Shown here: positions 46,244-53,479 of the stretch, one piece after another
Position numbering within the stretch: position 1 is the first letter of the stretch
Layout of the letters: the number at the start of each line of letters is the position of its first letter
NCBI RefSeq assembly: GCF_025736875.1
Contig: NZ_CP107052.1
Span: 1,754,501-1,818,500 of the forward strand
DNA length: 64,000 nt
Direction of reading: 5' to 3'
DNA from: Candidatus Kirkpatrickella diaphorinae
GTDB taxonomy: Bacteria > Pseudomonadota > Alphaproteobacteria > Acetobacterales > Acetobacteraceae
Translations under genes and position numbers: made by a program
Notes under the pieces: model-generated
The model's database searches: none
Told to the model about the DNA's origin: nothing
The model's input: the letters and a program-made list of their open reading frames with translations, nothing else

Positions 46244-47506
46244 GTGACCCGGGAACACCACAGATTTCATCGTGTCGCGGTAACCGGCATGGGAACGCTT
46301 TCACCGCTTGGCCGACACACGGCTGAAAGCTGGGCCGCCTTACTGGAAGGCCGATCCAATCTCCAGAAGATTGAAGCCCGTGTCGGAGAGAAGCGCTTTA
46401 CGCAATTCGGGGGCCTCGTCCCCGATTTTGACGCGCCTGACATGGTGGAGAGGATCGACGCGGCACTTTCCTATCGGGATCAGCGCCGTCTTGACCGTTT
46501 CATCCTTCTCGGCGCGCTGGCGGCTGATGAGGCGATCTCGCAGGCCGGGCTCAACACCCTCACCGCTTCCCAGCGGGAAAATGTCGGCATCGTCGTCGGG
46601 TCGGGGATCGGTGGGCTTGGCCGGATGATGGCCGCTGCCACGGATGAGGAAGCACTGAGGAGACCGTTTTTCCTCCCCGGCGTGCTCGTCAATTCCTGCG
46701 CCGGCATCATTGCGCGCAAATACGGGTTTGCCGGCGCCATTGATGCCATCAGCGCGTCCTGCGCAACCGGCGCCCATGCGATCGGCCAGGGCGCGCGCAA
46801 TATACGTCACGGCTATAATGACATTGTCATTTGCGGAGGCGCGGAGGCTGCCGTGATGGCAGCGGGGTTCAAGTCATTCCGGGATCTGGGTGCGCTTGCC
46901 TCCCTTGAGGGGGGTGACCCCCTCACAGCATGTCGGCCCTGGGATAAGGATCGCTCCGGCTTTGTCCTGGCTGAAGGCGCGGGTATTCTCGTGCTTGAAA
47001 ATTATGCACATGCCCAGGCGCGCGGCGCGACAATCCTGGCGGAGCTCGCCGGTTACGGGCAATCAGCAGGCGGGGAGGATCTCGTCAGCCCTCAGAGCAG
47101 CGGGGAGGGGGCAAAGCTTGCAATTCGTCGATGCCTCAATGATGCGGGCTGGTCGTCGGAGAGCGTGGATTACATCAACGCCCACGCTACCGGCACGCCC
47201 CTCGGCGACAATATTGAGCTGGAGGCGATCGAATCGATTTTCTCCGGGCCTGAAGCACCTGTCACGTCCTCCGTCAAAGGATTGTCCGGTCACACGCTCG
47301 GGGCCGCGGGGGCAATTGAAGCGATTATGTCAATCAGCACATTGCGAGAAGGCATCGCGCCTGGCACGCACAATCTCGACCAACCTGATCAGGAAAGTCG
47401 GATTGATCGCCTGACGGCCCCCAGGCGGGGGGATTACCACCATGTTTTATCGAATAATTTCGGGTTCGGCGGGGTCAATGCCTGCCTCGCTTTTGCGAAA
47501 GCCTGA
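46244..47506 (+). CDS. FabF/FabB-type beta-ketoacyl-ACP synthase, module 2
   Basis: A 420-residue paralogue of the module-1 KS with all catalytic residues kept: Cys173 (ISASCATGAHAIG), His314 (NAHATGTPLGDN) and His350 (SVKGLSGHTLGAAGA). The start is again a GTG in the context GTGAC, as in module 1 where it overlaps the ACP stop, but here no ACP precedes it; AAGGA is 9-13 nt upstream. It should therefore share the module-1 ACP or a housekeeping one. PPR3 follows 23 nt downstream, the same spacing as in module 1. Confidence 0.92.
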   Translation: MTREHHRFHRVAVTGMGTLSPLGRHTAESWAALLEGRSNLQKIEARVGEKRFTQFGGLVPDFDAPDMVERIDAALSYRDQRRLDRFILLGALAADEAISQAGLNTLTASQRENVGIVVGSGIGGLGRMMAAATDEEALRRPFFLPGVLVNSCAGIIARKYGFAGAIDAISASCATGAHAIGQGARNIRHGYNDIVICGGAEAAVMAAGFKSFRDLGALASLEGGDPLTACRPWDKDRSGFVLAEGAGILVLENYAHAQARGATILAELAGYGQSAGGEDLVSPQSSGEGAKLAIRRCLNDAGWSSESVDYINAHATGTPLGDNIELEAIESIFSGPEAPVTSSVKGLSGHTLGAAGAIEAIMSISTLREGIAPGTHNLDQPDQESRIDRLTAPRRGDYHHVLSNNFGFGGVNACLAFAKA

Positions 47507-47529
47507 TTTTTCGGTCGGAGGTAGGTCGA

Positions 47530-48336
47530 TTGCAATATGAAATCTTCTTGAGAAGGGCGAAGATACCCGCTCATGTCGTCACTTTATGGGATGACTATGC
47601 AGATCTCCATGACGGGGAATTACGCGGGGAAGCCGTGCATCAACTCATCGCACGGAAATGCAACCTCGCCGCCACAGATCTCCGCAATATCATCAGCCCC
47701 GACGCGCAATTTTCCGGACAATCTTTTGCGGGGTGTGACCTTCGCGGTGCCGATCTGCGACGTGCCGACCTGTCGGGCGTGGATTTTTCCGGCGCAGATC
47801 TCAGCGCTGCACGACTTGATGACGCGAATCTGTCCAGCGCAAAATTTCATGGCACGCGACTCGATGATGCCATCCTGACCGAGGTCAATGCCTCTCATGC
47901 GCGTTTCTGTGGCGCGCATCTTCATCGCGCGGATTTCTGTGGGAGTAATTTATCGGGCGCTGACTTCAGCGGCGCGGAGATCGATAAAATCCGTCTTGAG
48001 AAGAGCAATATCGCCTTTTCCGTCTGGGAAGGCGTGGATATGCAAACGGCGGAGTACTCGGAGATCCGTTGGGACGGGTTGAAACTTAAAGTCTGGCCGA
48101 TCTACGTGTCCGGCATTGATTATCGTGTCATTCTGCTACCCGGTTATATCGTCCTCGGCTCCGGCACATTCTCTTTTGACAGGCTGAGGGCACTTTCCTC
48201 ACGCGGGGCCATTGAAGCAGGTGGAATTCGAGCCTTGCGTTTTTACGCGATGTTCGGGCCGCTAATCGAGGCGCTTGACGCTTCGGAAGCGTTGAAACCT
48301 TATCTGACCCCTGCAAATGCCACGCAAAACGTTTAA
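47530..48336 (+). CDS. Pentapeptide-repeat protein PPR3 (KS-linked type)
   Basis: A 268-residue orthologue-like partner of PPR1: TTG start (GGAGG upstream), N-terminus QYEIFLRRAKIPAHVVTLWDDYADLHDGEL (compare PPR1 KIVSRNSKVAAHIVTIWDEYADLSEGEL), a beta-helix of A(D/N)LXX repeats (ADLRRADLSGVDFSGADL), then the cap KVWPIYVSGIDYRVILLPGYIVLGS. DNA divergence from PPR1 is large, so this module duplication is old, in contrast to the recent exchange at the Hint genes. Same 23-nt spacing after its KS. Confidence 0.85.
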   Translation: MQYEIFLRRAKIPAHVVTLWDDYADLHDGELRGEAVHQLIARKCNLAATDLRNIISPDAQFSGQSFAGCDLRGADLRRADLSGVDFSGADLSAARLDDANLSSAKFHGTRLDDAILTEVNASHARFCGAHLHRADFCGSNLSGADFSGAEIDKIRLEKSNIAFSVWEGVDMQTAEYSEIRWDGLKLKVWPIYVSGIDYRVILLPGYIVLGSGTFSFDRLRALSSRGAIEAGGIRALRFYAMFGPLIEALDASEALKPYLTPANATQNV

Positions 48337-48606
48337 ATCTCCCAAAATCACACAATGATCTGACGCCCTCATATAAAATCACATTTTCTGACGCAGCGCG
48401 TTGGGGTTGTAAATCACGACGCCACTCGCTTCCAAGGAGCCCTATTCGATCGCGCCACCTTGCAAGACAAACAGTTTTATTTTAAACTAAACTTAAATTT
48501 AAGTGCCGCTACTGGCATAACCCGATTCGATTTCACAACATTTTCTCACCTTCAATTTCTGACGAAACAATGATTTGAAATCGTCTGGACAGACGTTTGA
48601 TATTTT

Positions 48607-49386
48607 ATGGTTGAATGTAACATTTTTTACGCTGCAAGGGGCGCCCTCGCGCATCAGGTCGTCTTTGACGCTTCGGAAACCCCGCAAGACAAAAGCGCGC
48701 TCCTCAGCAAAGCCTTTCTACATCTCATCGCTGAAAAACTGCCGGTCGCGGGGATGAACTTCGACGATATCGACTTGCGCGGTGAGGATCTTTCCGGCCA
48801 GGACTTTTCTGGCTGCTCCTTCAATAATGCCAATTTGTCGGCATGCCGATTTGACGAAGCCAATTTCTCCGGCGCGCATATGATGAGGGCCGACCTCTCT
48901 CATGCCTCTATGCGCGGCGCCATGTTAAACGGCGCAATCCTCGAGGACGCCAAAATGCAGAACGCGGATCTGCAGGGCGCGGACCTTTGTGGGGTGAGCC
49001 TGTCAAATGCTGATCTGAGCGGCGCGAATGTCGAAAATACGCGCCTCGTGGGGGCTACTATTGACGGCGCTCATTTCACGCAGCTTGATCTTGCAAAAAA
49101 TGCGCTTCACGGCTGTGGCCTCAAAAGTGCGTCCATTGAAGGCCTTTACTGGAACAACGTCTCCCTGAAAAATCCGCCTGTCACGCTTGCGGGGTTGGAA
49201 TGTTCCATCCAGCTTGTTGATGACCACCTCGCCACCGGGAAAGAAACCATCTCACGAGCGCAGATCTTCAGTGACGCGGACGAGGGCGACGCTTCTATCG
49301 GGTTAAGGGTGGGGCGCCGTCTCAAGCCCTTCATCGCCCATTTTATGGACGTGCAGAAGGGCGTCAGCCCGCGCGGGACGCGATGA
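48607..49386 (+). CDS. Pentapeptide-repeat protein PPR4
   Basis: A 259-residue counterpart of PPR2: MVECNIFYAARGALAHQVVF at the N-terminus, helical segment with AFLHLIAEKLPVAGMNFDDI, then ~18 pentapeptides (LRGEDLSGQDFSGCSFNNANL, ADLQGADLCGVSLSNADLSG). The cap is KNPPVTLAGLECSIQLVDDH... ending HFMDVQK. A perfect CGTCTG-GA-CAGACG palindrome lies 11-24 nt before the ATG, where the ribosome site would be. Separated from PPR3 by 270 nt of AT-rich DNA, so it may have its own promoter. Confidence 0.83.
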   Translation: MVECNIFYAARGALAHQVVFDASETPQDKSALLSKAFLHLIAEKLPVAGMNFDDIDLRGEDLSGQDFSGCSFNNANLSACRFDEANFSGAHMMRADLSHASMRGAMLNGAILEDAKMQNADLQGADLCGVSLSNADLSGANVENTRLVGATIDGAHFTQLDLAKNALHGCGLKSASIEGLYWNNVSLKNPPVTLAGLECSIQLVDDHLATGKETISRAQIFSDADEGDASIGLRVGRRLKPFIAHFMDVQKGVSPRGTR

Positions 49387-49541
49387 CTCACCTATGTTGC
49401 CGAGATCGAAATTGCAGGCATGTCGGGGCGTCATTGACAAAGGGCGAAATCGTCACCGACGTGACCGGAAGTCTCGCGCAACTCACTGATAACCACTCCT
49501 TTCTACCAGCCCGGCAACCGCCATGATGAGGAGAAAAAGAC

Positions 49542-51167
49542 ATGGCAAGCGACGATAATACGCAATGGTTTGATGCTAATGGATGGACCTCCACCATTTC
49601 CGATTACACGCTTGAGAAGGGTCAAGGCATCCGGTTTAAAAGCGGTGGCAAGGGAGACACAAACACGGTCGCTGGTGGCCAGGTCCAGATGAGTCCGGGT
49701 AGCAGGGTGCGCAACTCAACCGTGACGTCGGGTCACATCCAGGCCGATGGCGGAACGTTGGATACGGTGTCGATGACAGGGGGCAGCGCCGTTATCAATG
49801 CAGGCACGACGCTTGCCGGGACGATTTCAATGGAAGGCTCAAGCGACGTTGTTATCGGCAAGAATGGTCAAGTCGCCACCAGCGGCACCGTCAACCTCAA
49901 TGTCTCTGGCGGTACGCTTGAGGTTTACCAGATCGGTAATGCCACCATCAATATGAGTGCCGGCGCCAATGTCATCGTCTCCAGAGACTCATTGAGTAAC
50001 CTGACCTTCAACGGTGTCGATGGGGATTATTCTTTCGATATTGCCGATCTCGACCCTTCAACCATTCTCGGCATGACGCCAACCTCCAACCAACTCATCA
50101 TCCACACCACAAATGGCGACATCACCATCAAAGGCAATTTGCGCGGCTATCAACTGACGTCGGACGGTCATGGCGGCACCACCGTTTCATCATGTTTTGC
50201 AGAAGGCACGTTGATCGAGACGCCGGACGGAGAGCGCCCGGTTGAAGAGCTGACATTAGGGAGTTATGTCTCGACACATCTCGGCCCGCGTCAGATAAAA
50301 TGGCTGGGCAGTAAACGGATCGACCTGCGCGGCGCAATTTCGAAGGATGATTTCCTCGTGCGCATTCGGGCCAACGCTTTTGAAACGGGCCGACCGAAGC
50401 GGGACCTCTGGATCACGCCTGAACATTGCGTCCTTGCCGGCGGGAAGCTGATCCCGGTTCGGATGCTCGTCAATGGCGCCTCGATTGCCTATGACCTCAA
50501 GCGCCGCCAATTCACCTATTATCATTTCGCGCTGGATGATCACGCCGTCATCATGTCAGAGGGACTGCCCTCAGAATCCTATCTGATGTCACAAACCAAC
50601 CGGGACTTCAGTGCGACGCAATCCTCAGGCGACAAGTTGGGCGCGACACCCGCCTTTCCGTTTGTGACGGAGATTTCGGAAGCGCGGAAGATCTGGCAGG
50701 CGCTTGCTGAGCGCTCCGCTGCGATCGGCATTCCGGTAGCGATGTCCTCTTCTGCCGCGCCTGCACGCCGGGTTGTGCGCGTCAGGACGGACCTCGGGAC
50801 GCACGCCACCCTGAAAGACGTCAATGAGCGCCATGCTGTCTTCTCCATCCCGGCAGGCACGAAATATGTCGTCGTGGAAAGCGATGCATGGCGGCCTGAC
50901 CAGATCCACGGACCTTACTGGGATGACCGGCGTCACCTCGGCGTGCGCGTGGGTGCGGTCAGGGTTTCTGATCAGCAGCGCAGCGTCATCATCGATGATC
51001 ACCTCAATGAGACCTGTCTGGGCGGGTGGAATAATATTGAGGATGGCTGCTCACGCTGGACAAATGGCAAGGGCATTATCCCCCTGGCCCGCGCGCCAAA
51101 ATCCTCAGGCAGGAAAGAGCTTGAACTCACCATCGCCTTCCCGGACCGCGAAGAAATCGCTTTCTGA
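49542..51167 (+). CDS. Beta-roll / Hint domain protein, Hint2
   Basis: A 541-residue paralogue of Hint1. The N-terminal beta-roll (NTVAGGQVQMSPGSRVRNST, VINAGTTLAGTISM) is similar in style but divergent in sequence. The Hint domain starts at Cys218 (SSCFAEGTLIETPDGERPVE) with T292-x2-H295 (WITPEHCVL). From about residue 370 the C-terminal domain is virtually identical to Hint1. No signal peptide. By family knowledge the Hint domain forms a thioester at Cys and releases or transfers the N-terminal part; the adduct, if any, is unknown. GAGGAG precedes the ATG by ~9 nt. Confidence 0.9.
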   Translation: MASDDNTQWFDANGWTSTISDYTLEKGQGIRFKSGGKGDTNTVAGGQVQMSPGSRVRNSTVTSGHIQADGGTLDTVSMTGGSAVINAGTTLAGTISMEGSSDVVIGKNGQVATSGTVNLNVSGGTLEVYQIGNATINMSAGANVIVSRDSLSNLTFNGVDGDYSFDIADLDPSTILGMTPTSNQLIIHTTNGDITIKGNLRGYQLTSDGHGGTTVSSCFAEGTLIETPDGERPVEELTLGSYVSTHLGPRQIKWLGSKRIDLRGAISKDDFLVRIRANAFETGRPKRDLWITPEHCVLAGGKLIPVRMLVNGASIAYDLKRRQFTYYHFALDDHAVIMSEGLPSESYLMSQTNRDFSATQSSGDKLGATPAFPFVTEISEARKIWQALAERSAAIGIPVAMSSSAAPARRVVRVRTDLGTHATLKDVNERHAVFSIPAGTKYVVVESDAWRPDQIHGPYWDDRRHLGVRVGAVRVSDQQRSVIIDDHLNETCLGGWNNIEDGCSRWTNGKGIIPLARAPKSSGRKELELTIAFPDREEIAF

Positions 51168-51210
51168 AACAACCAAAAACAGACCGCGTTTTCGACGCGC
51201 GGTCTGTTTT
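50648..51210 (+). repeat. Duplicated segment, copy 2 (Hint2 C-terminus to terminator)
   Basis: Partner of 44655-45217; the first 318 bases are identical, followed by scattered substitutions (first at 50966, C to T) and an identical terminator. Upstream the two Hint genes diverge abruptly, indicating recent gene conversion. Confidence 0.95.
51176..51210 (+). terminator. Rho-independent terminator after Hint2
   Basis: Same 12-bp stem (AAACAGACCGCG / CGCGGTCTGTTT) and T-run as after Hint1. It closes the second module. Confidence 0.9.
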
Positions 51211-51421
51211 GGCCGCGCCCACTATTCTAAAAATTGACAGTTAATTTCCATATAAAGTGCGCCGGTTGGACGACATCGCTTGATTTGTGAAGCACGATGC
51301 CTGTCTCAGGATGAGATTTAACCTTGTCATGATCAGAATGGGGTGATTTTATAGCGCGCCCCTTCATCATGATGCAGGTCGATTACTCCTATGAGATTGC
51401 GTCATTCGCGGAAGAACCGCC

Positions 51422-52201
51422 ATGTGCTTCGATATACTTCACAAATTTTCAGGGGAGATTGTCGCCTTTGTCGCACGTCCGCTGGGTGACGTCTCGGAAG
51501 ATCCGGGTGAGTGTCGCGGTGTGGCTGTTCAGCAATGCGCCCAACTTGGCCAGAATCTCATTGATGCAGATCTCAGGGGCGTCTCATGCCGTCATGCAGA
51601 TTTGAGAGGACAATGTTTTATCGGCTGTATTCTGGATGACGCGGATTTCAGGGGCGCCTCTCTGCAAGGCGCCGACTTCTCGGGCGCCTCCCTCATGCGA
51701 GCGCGGTTTGACGATGCGTCACTCTCCGGCGCGCGCTTCCTTAACGCCAATCTCACCCGGGCAACGTTTAATCGCGCCGATCTTCTGACGACATCGCTGA
51801 TCGGCGCCACGTTGAGCGACGCCGATTTCTGCGATGCACATCTCACCGCAGCACGTTTCGACGGCGCAGACTGCGCGCGCGCCAATTTTTATCAGGCGGA
51901 TCTGAGTCACAGCTCCTGGGGGGGGACGCGGTGCATCAATGCGCGCTTTCAGGGGGCCATCTGGGCCGGGGTGAAATTGAAGAGCCCGCCCGTCCAGCTC
52001 GATGGGTTTGGCTGTAACGTCGTCCTGTTGGGCGATGAGATGTTTGTTGACGGGCAAGTCATGCCCATCAGGGATGCGCTCAACATCTCGACGCAAGAGG
52101 CCCTCTCCGTGGGAAGCCTCTCCTGGCTTCGCTTCCTCACGCGTTTCAGGCAGATCTACCCTTTACTTCCCGCTGACCTTATTGACACGCCAAGTGTTTG
52201 A
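51422..52201 (+). CDS. Pentapeptide-repeat protein PPR5
   Basis: A 259-residue pentapeptide-repeat protein: short N-terminal hairpin (MCFDILHKFSGEIVAFVARPL), then about 20 repeats (ADLRGVSCRHADLRGQ... ADFSGASLMRARFDDASL... ADFCDAHLTAARF). The cap is KSPPVQLDGFGCNVVLLGDE... VGSLSWLRFLTRF, which combines features of the KS-linked (PPR1/3) and second-type (PPR2/4) caps. No KS precedes it. It stands alone between the terminator of Hint2 and a 530-base spacer, so it may be an independent transcription unit or a module remnant. Confidence 0.82.
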   Translation: MCFDILHKFSGEIVAFVARPLGDVSEDPGECRGVAVQQCAQLGQNLIDADLRGVSCRHADLRGQCFIGCILDDADFRGASLQGADFSGASLMRARFDDASLSGARFLNANLTRATFNRADLLTTSLIGATLSDADFCDAHLTAARFDGADCARANFYQADLSHSSWGGTRCINARFQGAIWAGVKLKSPPVQLDGFGCNVVLLGDEMFVDGQVMPIRDALNISTQEALSVGSLSWLRFLTRFRQIYPLLPADLIDTPSV

Positions 52202-52731
52202 ATAAACAGGCTGAATTCAGGTAAAAACCGGCCTTGGCGGCTTTGACGCGGCCTTCGTGAAAATCATTTCAGACTTTATTAGCTGAAAATGCCAGCATGA
52301 CGCTTGCGTGGCAGCGTGAGAAGCGGCCATTCTTGCCTGCTGAACACGCGCCGAAACGCCAAAGCCGCGCGGGAAAAGGATGGATCTATAGTACGTCGGG
52401 TGACGTAGTACTCAGGTACTCATTTTTATAGAGTGCGCCAAATCTGAATCGAATCCTAATTTTCCGTTTGTTCGACAGCATTCTTCCATGTTATCGATTA
52501 TCTAACGAATCGCTAAACCAACATGTCTTATTTAAGACTGTAGAAGAATGAATCACGATGTTTTTCCTTTCATTTACTGATTTTAATCGCGGTTCTTAAC
52601 CAGGGAATTATGTAAAAGAACTTTTAAAAAATCGTCATAAGCGGCTTCCGAACGTGTTGATACTGACGGATTGCTGCGTGGTTTCGTGTGCCTGTCATGA
52701 TTTCATGGCGGCAGTAAATGAGGTGCGTAGT
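52202..52731. other. Spacer between PPR5 and PPR6
   Basis: No supported gene. It contains the perfect inverted repeat TACGTC-GGGT-GACGTA (52392-52407) followed by AGTACT/GGTACT repeats, then AT-rich DNA (52440-52640). The frame of PPR6 is open back to 52654, but those residues do not resemble the other PPR N-termini. Confidence 0.5.
52392..52407. promoter_or_regulatory. Palindrome TACGTC-GGGT-GACGTA
   Basis: A perfect 6-bp inverted repeat with 4-nt spacer, flanked by three AGTAC/GGTAC motifs, about 325 nt before the PPR6 start. A possible operator for the PPR6-Hint3 unit; unproven. Confidence 0.3.
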
Positions 52732-53475
52732 GTGTTGTTTTACTTCCTCCGCAAAACTCCAGATCGACCCCGCCAGTTTGTCCTGGCTGAGGATGAAAGA
52801 TCATCCGCCTACACGGCGCTTGAAAACGCATCACCTCATGACACGACGTTGATCAGCCGAAACCTCCGACGCGTTTTCCTCCATGATGCAGATCTCTATG
52901 GCCGCGACCTGACGAATGCAGATCTACGCGGGGCGTCACTTTGCACCTGTCGGCTCGATTATTCAGTTTTACGCGGCGCAAATCTGTCAGGGGCAGATCT
53001 CGCAGGCGCGTCTCTCGTCAATGCGTGTCTGACGGGCGCGGACCTCTCTTACGCATCCTTCGTTGGCGCGGACCTCTCCGATGCGGACCTGACGGGCACC
53101 ATGTCGCGCGGGGCTGATTTTCGTGATGCGACACTGACGAATACGCGATTTATCGGCGCCGTCTGCACGTCGGCGCGTTTTGGCGGGCAGGATCTGGCAC
53201 GCACGGATTTCTCCGGCGCCGTCATGACAGAATTGCGTTTTTCTCCCGCATTCTGGGAAGAGCAGGTGATCTTCGAGATGCCGATCAGTTTTTCACACGG
53301 GGAGCAGTGCATCTCCTTCGTCAATGGGCGGGTGATGCGGGACGCGCGACGCGCCCCCTCATTATCGGACTGTATCACCCATATTGCGGAAGGCGCACGA
53401 CCGCCAGCAAATGAGCCCGCCCCGATGAAAGCCGACCCTGCGGCAAGAACAATCAATATTGAAGAGAGGACTTGA
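52732..53475 (+). CDS. Pentapeptide-repeat protein PPR6
   Basis: About 247 residues from the GTG at 52732, which has GAGGTG six bases upstream and gives VLFYFLRKTPDRPRQFVLAE, resembling the other PPR hairpin N-termini. ATGs at 52654-52705 would add residues with no counterpart. About 19 repeats follow (ADLYGRDLTNADLRGASL, ADLSYASFVGADLSDADLTG), with a degenerate cap (EMPISFSHGEQCISFVNGR) and a disordered Pro/Ala tail in place of the helical end of the others. It ends five bases before the preferred Hint3 start, the tightest PPR-Hint linkage in the cluster. Confidence 0.8.
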   Translation: MLFYFLRKTPDRPRQFVLAEDERSSAYTALENASPHDTTLISRNLRRVFLHDADLYGRDLTNADLRGASLCTCRLDYSVLRGANLSGADLAGASLVNACLTGADLSYASFVGADLSDADLTGTMSRGADFRDATLTNTRFIGAVCTSARFGGQDLARTDFSGAVMTELRFSPAFWEEQVIFEMPISFSHGEQCISFVNGRVMRDARRAPSLSDCITHIAEGARPPANEPAPMKADPAARTINIEERT

Positions 53476-53479
53476 AGTT

